A stretch of DNA of 64,000 bases from Clusia tigrina (GCA_920105625.2 OV050032.1:18402481-18466480), one strand, 5' to 3'. Shown: positions 23,070 through 36,066, numbered from the stretch's first letter. Notes: a model not told the origin generated them from the letters alone. Program-made: numbers and translations.

Positions 23070-23300
23070 CAAAGTATAGGTTCCGTAGTTAGTGTCCTAT
23101 CGGGACACTGGACCTGGGTACTCATGGTAGTAGGCTGGGGATTGCCTCTATCGACTTCTGCAGGCGTTGCACGGACGAGGAGGAGCAAGAGCCTATTGAA
23201 CACCTGCTATGTACGTGTCCAGCGCTGTTCGGAAGGAGGCGCACTTTCCTGGGTGACCACTTTCTGGAGTATTTGGGAGATATTCCAAAAAATGTCCATC
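23070..23300 (+). mobile_element. Decayed LINE zinc-finger segment
   Basis: Across two frames the plus strand reads VSVLSGHW, then DFCRRCTDEEEQEPIEHLLC followed by TCPALFGRRRTFLG. This is the C-terminal C-X2-C...H-X3-C module of RNase H LINEs. At least one frameshift lies between the two parts. Neither RT nor a clear tail can be seen, so it is a short relic. Confidence 0.65.
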
Positions 23301-23722
23301 GGAGTACTCACAATACAAATTAAAAGAAACGACACAATGCCACTTGAATACAAAGTATCGGTGCCATTAAAATTAATTATCTACAAGATGAGATAATTAC
23401 AAAATTTCTACATGACCCTATATTGAAATAATCCAACACAGTGACGCCGAACAGGGTACGTGTAGCTTCAAGGATATTGATGATATTTGAATGTAGAGCT
23501 AAGAGAGGTACTTCACATGGCTTTAAACAGGGACCAGAGGTGTATGATATACCAATGGGTTAACACTAAAAGACGATAGAGCTCAAAGTTAGAGAAAACT
23601 CTCCCCATGGGTATATTTCCTACCATCTTCCAAGAGGAGATCTAAGATATTGAGGTGTGCATAGAAAAGTGTTGTCGTGTAAAAATAAATGACACTGATA
23701 TATTATTAGACAATTATTATAA
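23301..23722. other. Unassigned DNA between LINE relics
   Basis: No recognisable coding sequence. It may be further LINE-derived sequence too decayed to identify. Confidence 0.3.
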
Positions 23723-23956
23723 ATGATACGGTGTATATTTGTTATATTATTGGACTATAAAGTGGCTCTCAAAGCCCTGAAATGCATTAGGGTTGTTGCA
23801 CAACAGGCTCGGTTTCGACTTCTAGACCAGCGGGGACGGAAAAATGCTATAGTATTCGAGTGGGGACCAGTGTCCGAGGGACATGAAGTTCACTTCTTAG
23901 CAAAGCACAATACTAAGGGGAGCACAATACTACTTCATTGGGCTAGAATTGTTTAA
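23723..23956 (+). pseudogene. Decayed LINE RNase H relic
   Basis: A 77-codon frame reads LLDYKVALKALKCIRVVAQQ, then IVFEWGPVSEGHEVHFLAK. It parallels the LINE RNase H series SDSQAALKAL...WVPGHxGxxGNE.AD.LAK. The catalytic Asp and His positions are substituted (DSQAA to DYKVA, PGH to PVS), so it cannot be active. It lies downstream of the zinc-finger relic at 23070-23300, the reverse of the order in one element, so the two are probably separate fragments. Assignment is tentative. Confidence 0.45.
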
Positions 23957-24952
23957 AGGGCATGCGGCCGAAATGTTAAGTAAATGGGACGATTGAAATA
24001 TTCACTTCTTGCCGGATCAATTGTGCAGGCCAGACGGAGACGATAAAACTTCTCCTACCAGTGGGAACATTTAATCTTATTTTATCATATCTGTCCTTTC
24101 GGTTTTGATAATTTGCCAGTGTAGACCATGTCGAACCCATTCACCTGGTCTATTTGTGTATGATTAGAGTGGACTTTTGTGTGACGTTACCTTGAGTGTT
24201 TGTTATTAAGTGTACAAATGGAATCACGTAATCAATTTGACAGCGGCAGCTAGGAATGGTATCAAACAGAGAAATCTTTCAAAGATACTCATATATTATA
24301 ATTATGTGAGTAGAAACAGCTCATTATCACCTTCTGATTACTTCAGATAAAAGCAACGTGAGTCGGACTGATACAGCATAAGCGCGCGTTGTAAGCTCAC
24401 CGCAGAACCGACACCGGTACCGGCTGAAATTAAAACATCTCACAACAAGCTGAACTGATATATGTGTATATATAGAAATAAACAAAAAAAAGGTGTACTA
24501 CGAGAATAATTGAGAAGTGTAGCAGAGCTGGGCCGTTCTGTTGCAACAGCATTTCAAGGAAAACACCTTCGGGCACCAACATTTAATTGGCTGCAGATAA
24601 ACAAATAGATTTTTACTGGAGCTGCGCATTTTTACTGCAGTGCTGCAACTGCAACTGCTGCTGCTCTTGCTGCCGACACGAAGTTATTAGAGCAACAAGC
24701 CACACACATACACACTTAGAGCGATGGAGCTACCCAGGAGGAAACCGTGGAGACCATGTCAGGGAAGCTCTTTGAAGACCGCGTTACAATTGTGCAACCA
24801 CTTTGCATGACCTTTTTTATGGTGACAGCTAACGATGTGGTTTAGGAGAGCGTGAGGTGTGCAAAAACCGGGAACTTAACAATACTTCTCTTCTCTTCTT
24901 TTCTTCTCTACTTTTCTTCAAGTGCAGAATCAAATTATCATTAACATTAACA
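23957..24952. other. Unassigned noncoding DNA
   Basis: No gene or mobile element was recognised. A TGCTGC/CTGCAA-rich triplet patch lies near 24635-24672. Confidence 0.4.
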
Positions 24953-24963
24953 TATTGATATAT

Positions 24964-25173
24964 TATTATTATTATTATTGTACCTTACACCATAATCAAT
25001 TATGGGTGCAAGGTGTTCGGGGAATGAGTACTACCTACAGAGGCTTTCGACTCGACGAGAAAAAGATTTTTTAGAAAGAAGCATTTTGGAGACCAAGCCC
25101 GTGGCAGGATTTGAACCTGCAACCCTTGGGGTGTGAGTCTAGCATGGTTACCACTAGATCACAGAGGGCGGCC
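24964..25173 (-). repeat. tRNA-derived SINE (copy 2), full length
   Basis: In minus orientation it begins GCCGCCCTCTGTGATC, with A-box-like TGATCTAGTGG and B-box GGTTCAAATCC. The body contains CTCGTCGAGTCGAAAGCC and GTAGTACTCATTCCCCGAAC, and the end is a TAA repeat tail. An 11-bp perfect target duplication TATTGATATAT flanks it (24953-24963 and 25174-25184). It is the clearest reference copy in the window. It could be mistaken for a tRNA gene, but the cloverleaf is degenerate and the body and tail are SINE-like. Confidence 0.9.
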
Positions 25174-25184
25174 TATTGATATAT

Positions 25185-28100
25185 AATTGTAGCCTTACAG
25201 GGCTAACGACGCTCTGTATTGTCAAAGACCGGTATCAATCAAAGTGTCTGAAGCTGTGAAGAATCTCCCAACATGCTTCCAACAAAGTACTAGGTAATTT
25301 TTTTTGCTGTTAAATCCGACTTCGAGGAAGAGTCTCCCCTTATGAACTTTCCCGTACTTCTGCCGACGCCTTTGCGGACATTTTGGAACTGTTCCTTTTG
25401 GGTGCAACAGTTCGAAAAAACCACACACACACTCTAATCGACCGTCGTCCACGTTAACACATGCACATGTATACGAACACCAACCAAGGCGGAAACTAAA
25501 ACTGAAACGAAAGCGAAATTTTCAAGCGCCAACTACCTACAAGATAAGCCCATTTATTAACTAAAATCCGATTAAATCTCCGCGTTCCCGGGCTGCAGTG
25601 TACACTTGCGCCCATACAGACATAGCGCAGTGGTACATTGCTGTGTTGTACGGCACTGCATATGAAGCCAACGCGTCAAACGCTGCCAACGCTTATTGAC
25701 GCAGCATAATCTCCTGACAATTTATTAGTATTTTTATGTAAATTATGTTATTTCAATAAAAATGCATTTTTCTTTTATTGCCACTTGACGTTATCTTGCG
25801 CGAAAAGTGGTTCAATCGCAATATAACTTCATCTGCGACAACGACCGCTGCCGTGCCGACTCCGGCTCCGTCTCAGTCTCTGGCGGTTTCCGCCGTTTTC
25901 CTCTCCATTTTCAATTTAAATTTTTTTTTTGTTAATTTGCTTCATTTTATTTTATTTTAGTTTAATTTGCTTTTTGTTTGTGCTTTTAATTGATTTTTAA
26001 TGGAAATTCTTGTATCTGATTGGAAATTTATGAAATGTTAATTATAATGCAGAGTCGGAAAGGAGTCGAAGCATAACAATACACAAATAGTGAACCAAAG
26101 CGAAAAGGCGCTAAAACGGTCTCGAGGCTAAAAGTCATCCGATTGGAGCAGAGATAGGCGCCAATAAATTGAAGTCATAGTTTCAAATTAGAATGCAAAA
26201 TACTGCGATTTGTCGTCTATTTGGGATCAGGTGCAAGTGATCAATAAGAACTCTGCACCGACGTGAGAAATTATCCAGTAACTAACCACATGAGAATGGA
26301 AAGCTGCTCTAGTCATGTCCAGCCGCCAGCCTTTCCATCTATGTACACTTTCCACAGAACTCTTATTGAAACATCACATAAGCAGTGCCTTCTCCTTAAG
26401 GCAGAACTAGATTGCTACATAAACAAAACAGAACAAAGAGCACCTCCCACAAAAGAAACACTCGGGACCTCATTCACAGTAGACCCCAGCTAAGCTCCTA
26501 TTTATGATACACAAATAAAAAAGTGTGGTACTTATTTCAGCTTCGGTCGATAATAGACCACAAAACTGGGCATCATACTTCCATTGTCACGCCCCCAATT
26601 CACACATATTTATAAATGAGCATTTATATGTAATAAATTTCATAAAAATTTCACATCATTGATTACAGTGCTACTATCAATCACTGAGCATAAAATGGGC
26701 GGGCTAACTCCACGTGCGCCATTGACGTATCTTCACTTTACTTTTGATCTATAAAAACTTTATAAATAACAATTTACCCCAATGGTACAAAATTCAATCA
26801 TGACAATCAGTCTTAAAAATGGGCGCAGTGTATCAACTACCATTCCCAGTTCTGGTCAAATTCAGGTTTTTGAATACCAGTATTGAATTATATGGATCTA
26901 ACGTCGCCCACTTTATGCCTATGGGCACAGTTAGATAAATTTTCTTACGGCTGAAGGTACAAGGAGCCCGGTATGTATTAGTTACCAATGAGCGTTGTTA
27001 AATATGATACCAGCTTATGTCACAGGCGAAAGATACCGCTGAATACAATCTAGCCAAAAGGATTCACTAGCAACGTGTTTGCTCTCTCACTACTGTGCGC
27101 TAATGGCGTTCTTGATTTGGTAACGTTTTCAAATAGATCTGTAAAATATCTCTAGAAGGTGGTTTCCCTGACAATCAATTAACCGAATTTCCACAATCGA
27201 ATTACTGAAATTTAATAAAATCGGACCACACTTATTTTCAAGTAATCGAAATTCCTTTTTTGCAGTTGGGTAATAGTGTTGCATTGCAGTGGAACAACTC
27301 GAAAAGCGGCATTGCGATTTTAATTAATTTAAAAACTAAATATTGTTAATCGATTGTCGACCTCCGGTTTCCAATCCTCCAAATTAATTAAAAATTAAAT
27401 TTTATACACCAGCAGGAGTATATGCAAATTCCTCGCACACACTAATATAGTGGCGCTGTGCTTGAATGAAAGCGCGTCTATTGCCGCAGCGGCCACAACA
27501 ACGCCAACACCAGGGTTTTAATGCTTGAAAAAATACCCTTGAAACACCCTTGGAAACATTTTAAAAATATTCATTCTAATTGCACATGTACGTTGAAGTC
27601 TGCTTCTACTGACAAATCCATTTTATTTTATATTTTATTTAATGTTGTCGTGAGAGGAGGGGGAGCACATTTCCACATGCATTTTAATATCGCACATTTG
27701 CTCGCATAACAAAGAAATCAAAAAGGATTGTAATGAGCCGACACAGGAACTGTGAGTGTGTTTTGTTGTGTAGTGTGTGTGTGTGTGTGTGTGTGGAATC
27801 CTGTTGCAACGCCAGGAAAGGAAAGCAAAGAAGCAGCATTCATAAAAAAGATGTTCAATGTAATGCAGCAACGTGCAACACAAACCAATGAGCACGCTTG
27901 ACAATGCTGCTCCATGGTGCCTGCCAGCGCGAACAAACATTTGCAAAAATCCTTTTGAGCTACACACAGGAGTGGCACGGCACGATGCATATAAAATGAA
28001 CCAAAAAGAAAAAGAGGAACATTTAAACAAAACAGGCAAAAAGGAAATAAAAATCCCAAATATATATAAAAAAAAAATACACCGAAGTGTGTACAAATAT

Positions 28101-31100
28101 GGAATTTTGCATTTTTGCAGCAACATTTTGCCATCCAGTTTGCGGACAAATTCAGGGAATGATAGGGTTTCAAAGGATATACCAGTACACACCCGTGTGT
28201 ATGGCTGCGCCTGTGACATGTGCTTGCCACAAAACAGCGGGATTTCCAAATGCAGCAGTCGCAGCCCACCAACGAATCACACTCTGAATATGAATACTCG
28301 CATATTTCTATTAAATCTTATAACTGCGAATATGCAGCATGCATATTCAGACAGTTCAAGAAAATGTGCCTTCATGCCACCACCCGCTGGAAATATTTTG
28401 TGAATCTCTTTCTCTATAATTACAAGCGATGAAAACTGAAATTCATATTCATATTCAATGTGATTCATGAATTTCTGAAGAGTGGTTACTAATATTAGTG
28501 AACACATTTATTCTCGAAACCATTTGTTCCGAGGTGATCCCACAGGACCATATTCTACGTTGCCGCCTGCAGCCAAGCAGGAGTACAAAACAATAGCTGG
28601 AAGGAATCAGTAAATCAATTGTCTTATGTTACGTATGTGATAGCTAGAGGCCATCCGAAGCCGGGCATAAATAGGTTTTAGATAGATTCTTGTTGAATGA
28701 AGGCGAAGGTAGTTGCAGCTAAAAAACTGTACACCATATTACAATATTTTCAAAGATCAATTTATTGTGGTTACTTTTGGACAGTGTGCTAGAGAACCAC
28801 TTGAACGGGATGTGGCAATTAAGCCCGGCTCACGAGTTTATTTTTATCCTAAGATACTTTATCAAACTACGCTCATGGAAAGTCGGCGTGCGAGTTAAAC
28901 CATATCGACATTGGATTCATATAATTCAATACTGGAAGAAATGTTTTTATCTTGCTCAATTAGATTACCCCTAAAGTAGTTGATACATCACCCCCCATTT
29001 GAATATTAGAGCTGAGAGATGGACATGGCTAAATCTGCGCTGCAGCTCGCTAAATATGGGATTACAATAACAAAGCTGAACGAAGTAGCTATTTTTCAAG
29101 AATTGAGATTGGTTCGTTTATACGATTAAGCGACGGTAAGCTGCATTTCTTTGGGGTTTGTGCATAGAATAAGTGTTTTCCCATATAAAAATATCGATTT
29201 TCACAAAATATTTGCTGCCAATTTGGTACACATGGAGTTAGTGATTTCGTTGGTTTTAGACAAGCGCGTAACTTGGGGTCCGGTTCGAATGCAGCTTGAA
29301 TGAGCTCCCTAATTGGACTGATCTACAAATTTTATATAGTTATGTCCATATACTCGTATATATGGTCCTATGGTTCCGCGGGGGAGCAAAGGGCCGTAAC
29401 AAGGTTTCTCTATTTCCCTCTGTCATGCGTCAACCTCTTTATTTCGCTTTTGTTGCTTTTGAATACCTCAGCTTCCAGATTCCTCCTCCAGGTCAGTGAT
29501 GGCCTGCCTCTGCGACGGCTGCCTTGAGGGTTCCAGTCGATTATGTCCATACCTCAAATATAGCCTTTTCGAAGTTAGGAAAGTAACTCAATCTGCATCA
29601 AGATAGAACACACTTTATTCTCGTGTTAAGAATGGAGAGGACTCGGTCCTTAAAAGGTGTGTGAATTCAGGTACAGACGGAGGGACAGTAGATAGTGATT
29701 AGTCAGAAAAATATATGAAGGATGGGACTAGTGCCACAATATCTTCATTATCTTTCATTCTATCAGACAGCGTCCTTTTTACGGTTCGAGGGTCGATACA
29801 TGATGAAAGTTTGTCTTTAACAATAAACACTTTTCTCTGAGCTTGCTGTCATTCGTGTTGATACGTTTTCGCTCTTTTTTTCTCTTCAGATACCGATACT
29901 AGTTTTAACCAGAATGTTCCAATGAAGTATATTAAATATTTTAAAATATTTTGGTTTCTTGAGCGTGATTTCATTTAAAAGTTTGATTTGTTTTTAACTG
30001 ATAAAAATATGGAAATTACTAATTAATTAATTTTTTTGATTTGTTCGATAGTTATTTTTATGATTATGGATAAATCAAATATAATTATTGAAAAGGGACG
30101 CCAAGAAAAACAATGAAAACCATTTGTCAGAGTAATTGAGTCTTAAGAACGAGTTCTCCAGAAAAAATGTTTAATACTGGATTAAAGATTTTGAAGAGAA
30201 TAATAAAATGTATGTGTTTATATTTATGATGAGAACAGTTTGAAGTGGACGAATATTCTTAAGTATGCATTATGATGGCTAATTGACAATCTTGTGAGTA
30301 ACGTTCTCATTGTATATTGGACCGTTCAGTCGAAATAATTACCAAGTTTTGCGTCTGTAGACGATAGTCATAAGCGTAGTGAGCTTGGGTTTAAGTCAGA
30401 CCTCATGGTTGGTAATAATTCAAAGAAGTTGATGCATGTTACATTGTTCACTTTTCATAATAAGCTCAAACGCTGTCATCCTGTATTGTAATATTTTTTG
30501 CTTTGTTTGTGTTTCATACATTTGGAAAGCTTTAAGCAATTTACTAGAAAAATAGCACCACTTCTGCCAGTTGTACGAGCAGAACGTATGTAGAAATTCC
30601 ATTATGAAAATTACAAAGTCGCAAAAGACTGTGAGCTGAACTTCAGTTTAGTGACTTTCCTCATCGCATAGCTTGGCATTCGTTACGCTGTCAACGTTGC
30701 AAGCACTTATGACGCATTACAATTTGCACCTTGTTAATTAACGTGATTGCGAGTTGCGATCTCTGCGAACGTGACATTTCCCATGTGGGATGGTTTTGCG
30801 GCCGGAAGAGTGTGAGGAAGCATCGAGCAAGCGTCAAGTATTGCGCGTCTGAAGTGACTTCAGTTAGTTCTGGAGCCCAATCAGTCGCGTGACAATATCC
30901 CTCTGTGTGTCTGTTGGTGCGCTCGTCTGTCTGTTTACGCCCGCAGCCTTCCTGAAGAATATGCTGCCGCCATGCGCTTTTACGCCGCCAAGTGTTCAGT
31001 CGTTCATTCGTTCAGTCGTTTGCTTGTTCATACGCTTTTGTTAATAAACCATTTGTGATTTTGGATAAAACGAAAGTTGCTAAAGTGGATTTCCAGCTCA

Positions 31101-32088
31101 ATGATATTAAACAATGTCACAACCTCCCGGAGGTATGCAGTCTGAGTTCCCGTATACAATGCCCCACACACATAAATATGCACTTATGCGAGGCACGCAT
31201 CCTGCAGGAATTTAGAAAAGTGCAGTTAGCATGTCGGGTGTCGCCGTGTCAGTCCTTAATGAATAAAAACTCTTGTTTCTGTGCCTAACAAGCGCTGAAA
31301 ATATGAGCGATTTTTTTAAGTTTGTTCATGCTTCTTTTTTTTGCATGCTTCTCTGACATTCGAATTGAGCACATGTCACCAGCGCCTTCTGCGTCATTGC
31401 AATTGTAAGAACGTGTTTCGCATTCGTTCTACTCGTACGTACCCGTATTTTGTTTCCTTTGCCTGTTGTCATCCTGGCTCCGGGTGGGGGCCTTCTGAGG
31501 TGCTCAGGCTGTATTGGAACTGATTGCACATGTGTGCGCTTGCCACTTTGTAATTAGTGTTAAGGTTTCTGTGTTGTGGAATGTCGCTTTGTGTCCAGCC
31601 TGTTGGGCAAGTGGCGCAAGTTGTTGGGGGCCTGAGTAGCCACACAAGTATATATTAGAGTTGTCATAGTCGATGCTCAATTTTCAACAATAGGCAAGGA
31701 AGAATTTGAAATGGCAGTACATTGGAAAGGTTCAAAGTAATCTGCAAATTGTAAACTTTTTTTCATTCCACTCCATTGAACTCGAAAATTGCCAAATAGA
31801 ATGTGAGCAATTACAATTAGTCAACTTAGTTGCAACATCAACTTCGTAACTGAACAATGGGAACTCTAAGCGATATTGTTAATTATTTATACTTTGTCTT
31901 TCGGAACTAACGAGGTGCAGAAATTTGAAAGTGCTAAAAATCGCTTCATATACACTGGAGTGAGCCAGACGTGATGACTGAACTGAGTACAGAGCACACT
32001 CCCGCAAAAGAGTATTCGAATTCATTGAATCTGGGCTCGAATCACTTAATCCGTGAACGAATAATTTATGAAAAGTTAAGTAAGTTCC
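25185..32088. other. Long unassigned noncoding region
   Basis: About 6.9 kb without a supportable gene. A (GT)n microsatellite lies at 27773-27794. Overlapping open frames of 176-204 codons on both strands at 27.6-28.4 kb lack recognisable domains and cover low-complexity sequence, so I do not call them. ACTCGTA occurs near 29351 and 31430. Nothing else could be identified. Confidence 0.45.
27773..27794. repeat. (GT)n microsatellite
   Basis: Eleven uninterrupted GT units. A simple dinucleotide repeat, likely polymorphic. Confidence 0.9.
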
Positions 32089-32090
32089 CA

Positions 32091-32167
32091 CTCACAACGG
32101 ACCCAACTGGTGGTCTAAGTGGCATCACTGGTTATTGGTGATGTGGCTGCTCTACCTACCTACCTAC
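32091..32167 (+). mobile_element. LINE 3' UTR fragment
   Basis: CTCACAACGGACCCAACTGG, GTGGTCTAAGTGGCATCACT and TTATTGGTGATG match the 3' UTR of the minus-strand LINE at about 14025-14100, in opposite orientation. The tail here is (CTAC)n at about 32152-32167 rather than CTAACC. It is an extremely 5'-truncated copy of about 77 bp. Confidence 0.8.
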
Positions 32168-32985
32168 GTTAAATTTTATAAGCAATTTTTTCACAAACAG
32201 AAAAAGAGATCATTCCATGGCAGATTATTCGACCACGAACGAGATGATTCGCATTCATTCTACAAATGTATACAGTGTTTGAAGTAATGAATCGTTCTCG
32301 GGAGTTTGTGATTCTCAATAGAAGTATTTTTGGAATACACTCTCTATCCAATATTTGCTTTCTTCTCGTTATAAATTTATTGATTTATTTATACAGTGAA
32401 AGATAAAAATTAATTATTATTCTACAGGCAAATTTAGGAGCGCTAGCTGCCAGGGCTTTCAGCTCGCTTGTATTTAAATGGATTAACAATAAGAAAATAT
32501 TTATGCAGATTATTTAAGTATATAGTTAAAAGTTGAAATGAATAGAATAGGTCCCGACAAGAGCTATTTTATAGTCTATTGTATAGGTACTAGCAGTCTT
32601 CAGTCAGAATTAGTCAACAGTTACAGCTTTACTATACAGTTTAGTTTTTGATTATAGGTCCTTGTTTTATGTCAAGGATAATACAAAATCTTATCTATAT
32701 TTACATTAATTTACTTTAAGAAAAATTAGCCAATAATATAATAATAAAAATAATAATAATATTTATTAGTAAGAAAGTAAATTGCACAATACCAATATAT
32801 GTAAAGCTTTAGCGACAGGGGCCTTCAGCTTGTCAATAATATATAAAACTAATAACTTCCAAGTCCCAAAGATATCTGCACATCTTATGAATATTATCAG
32901 CACTTGGTTCCTGTATTAAGATCGATGGGTTTGAGTGTTTGAAGCAGTTGCGACGAATATTAGTAAGATGCAGACAAACATCTAA
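32168..32985. other. Unassigned AT-rich DNA
   Basis: No gene was recognised. An AAT/ATA-rich patch lies near 32735-32765. Confidence 0.4.
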
Positions 32986-32987
32986 TA

Positions 32988-34256
32988 CGAGGGGTACTTT
33001 TTATATTTCGGGAATAGCAAATAATAACAAACATTTTTAAATGAAAATGCCTTTATTGTTTTTCAAAATATTCCCCTTGATGATCAATACACTTTTGCAT
33101 TCGTTCAAACCATTTGTCATAGCAGTTTTTCTATTCCTCTTAAGACACCTCCAAAACATGGTTTTTGAACGCTTCAACTGCTTCTTCGGCACTCGTAAAT
33201 CGTTGACCACGCAGTTTACCTTTGATATTCGGGAACAAGAAGAAGTCATTGGGTGCCAAATCAGGACTGTACGGAGAATGAGTAATCAATTCGGTGTTTT
33301 GACTGCTCAAAAATTCACCTGTTTGACGAGATGAGTGAGAGCTCACATTATCATGATGGAGAATGATTCGTCTTTGGCGGTTGGTTTTACGAATTTCTCC
33401 GAAGACTTCCGGTATACAAATCGTCGTGTACCACTCAGAATTGACCGTCCTACGTTGCTCAAGCAGAACAGTGGCCACATGACCCATTCGGCCGAAGAAA
33501 CAGGCGACCATTAGCTTCGCTGTGCTTCTTCCACGAACAACTTTTGTTGGATTTAGCTCGTCTTGGAATACCCACACGGTCGATTGTTGTTTTGTTTCCG
33601 GCTCATACGCATATATCCATGATTCGTCACCCGTCACGATTTTGTACACGTCTTTTGAAGCACCACGGTCGTACTTTTTAACCATTTCCTTACACCGATT
33701 GACACGAGCCTATTTTTGAGTGATTGTCAAATTATGTGGGTTCCAACGCGAACAAATCTTTTTTACAGCCAAATGTTCATGCAATATTGAATGTATGGAA
33801 GTGGAAGTAATGCCCAAGATGTCCTTTATCTCACGATATGTCATATGACGATCCTGCATTATCAGTTCACGCACTGCATCGATGTTTTGTGGCACAAAAC
33901 CCGATTTTGGACGACCTTCACGGAGTTCGTCGGCGACCGAACTACGACCACGTTTGAATTCACTATACCAGCGATATACTGTGGTTTTTGATGGTGCTTT
34001 ATCGCCATACACAGAACTGAGTTCATCGACACATTCTTTTTGAGATAATCCACGTCGAAAGTTGTACAAAATAATCCAACGAAAACCTTCTCTTAAAATT
34101 TCCATTTTTCGGCCAAATTGATTTTCTTAACTCACTGTAAACAAAACAAATAGCACTTGTACATCAACACGTTTATGCTAAAAAATGTCAAACTTTAATA
34201 TGGTGTTGCCAGATTTAAAGTGTTGCCAGTTCCCGAAATTTAAATAGTTCCCCTCG
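32988..34256 (-). mobile_element. Full-length mariner (DD34D) element, inactive
   Basis: A 1269-bp element flanked by TA at 32986-32987 and 34257-34258. The inverted ends start CGAGGGGTACTTTTTATATT (left) and CGAGGGGAACTATTTAAATT (right, read inward) and stay similar for about 27 bp. A single minus-strand transposase frame fills the interior but carries three stops. Confidence 0.92.
33053..34105 (-). pseudogene. mariner (DD34D) transposase, three premature stops
   Basis: This is a decayed copy of the enzyme that cuts and reinserts mariner DNA. The reading frame runs 350 codons without frameshift from ATG at 34105 to the final stop at 33053. TAG at 33710-33712 falls after ITQK, between the helix-turn-helix region and the catalytic domain. 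TAA (33140-33142) and TAG (33131-33133) fall near the C-terminus. Residues 1-115 hold the paired helix-turn-helix (SKTTVYRWYSEFKRGR, GRPKSGFVP). The catalytic positions are VTGDESW, HHDNVSSH and SPDLAPNDFF, with 34 residues between the second and third Asp. WVPHNL and YSPDL-type motifs are recognisable as WNPHNL and YSPDL. Length and spacing fit mariner. Without C-terminal and mid-protein continuity it cannot give a complete enzyme. Confidence 0.92.
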
Positions 34257-34258
34257 TA

Positions 34259-34779
34259 TATGGGCGTTACATACCGGGCAAGTTGAGGCGTTGACACCAT
34301 TAGACAGATGTCCGTGTGTAAGTAATGTGTGCCAAGACGAAGACGCACTAAAACTTTAATTCCATTACATTAAGTGGAAGACCGCTATAAGTTATATATT
34401 TAAAAGCAAATAAGTGATAAGAGTGAGTATACATTAGAGTTAGTATACATTAATTCAGTCATTAGTCAGTATACATTAATTTATTTACATTAATTATATC
34501 GAAAAACAATGAACTCGTAAATAATTTTATTTGCATATTAATTATATCCTTGCAATATGCATTACACCCTTATCATAATGAATTATGCCTGAAACCTCGC
34601 TCTGTGTGTGGAGATGTCCTTTCCTGTTCTTCACCTAGCAGAGTGTATCATTCAGTATTTTCCGTTTCTTCACCCAGCAGAAAGTGTCATTCAGTGTCGT
34701 CCTATAGAGTCTTGAGTTGGAAATGGAATATGTCTCGGATCTCGTGTAGGATTTGACGCAATGTTAGATGTAGCAGATT
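34259..34779. other. Unassigned DNA upstream of the nested LINEs
   Basis: No gene is supported. An imperfect two-copy tandem repeat lies at 34625-34702. Part of this stretch could be decayed 5' sequence of the RNase H LINE that becomes recognisable at about 34780. Confidence 0.35.
34625..34702. repeat. Imperfect two-copy tandem repeat, about 39 bp
   Basis: GTTCTTCACCTAGCAGAGTG...CATTCAGT is followed by GTTTCTTCACCCAGCAGAAA...CATTCAGT. The copies differ at several positions. No role is evident. Confidence 0.55.
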
Positions 34780-34895
34780 GATGTTTAAGGTGATTGGTGC
34801 AACAGAATGGAACTTAAAATAAACCCCATGAAAACTACTGTTGTCCCTTTCACGAGGAAATATAAACTCAAAAACCTTAAACCTATTCAACTAAA

Positions 34896-35543
34896 GTTCA
34901 AATTTACATAAGCTGTAAAAGGGACGAAATTATAAATTGTGTCACTCAAATTAATAATGACTTATTTAATGTTTATAACTGGGCAAAGAAAAATGGGCTT
35001 TGCCTTAATCCTGCTAAGTCAAAATGTTTAGTGACTTACAAGAAACACTTTGATACCACAATACTACCCAGTATTATAATGAATGGGTCTGTGATTGAAC
35101 GTGTAAACACGGCTAAAAACCTGGGAGTTATATTTGATGGCACTCTAACATGGAGTAACCACGTTGCTGCCACGGTTGGCAAAGTTTACGGTATGCTGCG
35201 TTCACTGTGGTCAACGCAATATTTCACCCCACAAGGAATCAGAATGCTGTTGGCTAAGGCCTACCTTCTCCCAACATTGCTGTATGGTTGTGAAATTTTT
35301 GCGAATTGTGATGCAGCTAGCAAACGAAAGCTTAATGTCCTATTTAATAATATAACAAGGTATATTTATGGCTTGACTAGAACAGATCATGTATCCACTT
35401 TATCAAGGCAAGTTTTTGGGATCACATTCGATCAACTCTTGGAGTCTAAGACTATCATCTTTCTTCACAAGATTATTTACACCCGGGAACCTCCATATTT
35501 GTTTAGATGTCTCAGGTTCACACGTTCCTGTCGTTGTAATTAA
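34896..35543 (+). pseudogene. Reverse transcriptase thumb fragment of the nested LINE
   Basis: This is a 3' piece of a non-LTR reverse transcriptase, the enzyme that copies LINE RNA into a nicked target site. About 215 codons are open, without a native start codon. VQIYIS follows where the catalytic YADD/FADD would be, so the active site is missing through 5' truncation. Then come WAKKNGLCLNPAKSKCLV (palm end), NLGVIFDGTLTWSNHV, LAKAYLLPTLLYGCE and NNITRYIYGLTRTDHVSTLS (thumb). The frame stops at 35541-35543. Homologous sequence continues in other frames to about 35690, so a frameshift lies near 35530. Confidence 0.82.
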
Positions 35544-36066
35544 CTTGTCCCGTGCAAGCATTCGTCTCTTATGTCTGATCGTCAGTTTTTCGTGTATGCA
35601 GTAATACTCTGGAACTCATTTCCTGTACGGCTGCGAAGTATTGGCAACACTGTACAGTTCAGGAATGAACTTGAGGGCTACTTTCGGGCGCGGTGAATTT
35701 CTGGGCAATCTGTATTGCTTTGTTCATAAATTGTGATCTGTATTTATATTATTGTTTATTGTTTTGGTGTTATATTTTTTAATTTAATATTTAAAGAACG
35801 GAGAGTACGTTTAACAATATTTAATTTTAATTGTTTAAATCATCCACTTATATAATTTTATAATTTTAAAACTTTATAATTTTATTTGTGTAAATCAATT
35901 TCTTTTATAATTTATATTTCATTTTACCTTGGAATGAATTGTTCCAGTTAAGTTAATTATTGAAAATATATATATACTTCATGTCGTTAGGACATCTTAA
36001 AAAGGTTATTACCTTAATGTCCTAAGATCAATTTGTAGAGATAAATAAAATAAAAATAAATAAATA
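34896..36066 (+). mobile_element. Jockey/CR1-like LINE, 5'-truncated, inserted in the RNase H LINE
   Basis: The insertion starts immediately after CAACTAAA of the host LINE, in frame within its own RT just past the FADD motif (VQIYISCKRDEIINCV). It ends in an A-rich tail with TAAATAAA units at about 36040-36066. The body codes for RT thumb sequence but shows no RNase H. Clade placement (jockey or CR1-like) rests on the motifs LGVIFDGTLTWSNHV and LRSIG in a terminal segment and is moderate. The junctions are given to within a few bases, because AAATAAA-type sequence is ambiguous there. Confidence 0.78.

Noticed and set aside
24964..25173. A minus-strand tRNA gene near 25.1 kb
   Set aside because: Same SINE head, with a 3' body, TAA tail and 11-bp target duplication.
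27635..28403. Overlapping frames of 204 (minus) and 176 (plus) codons
   Set aside because: They overlap on opposite strands, share no recognisable domain and include a GT microsatellite. Chance openness is likelier, though a weak gene cannot be fully excluded.
29390..29406. CCGTAACAAGGTTTC resembling the 3' end of 18S rRNA
   Set aside because: Only about 14 bp match. Sequence on either side does not follow rRNA, so it is probably coincidence.
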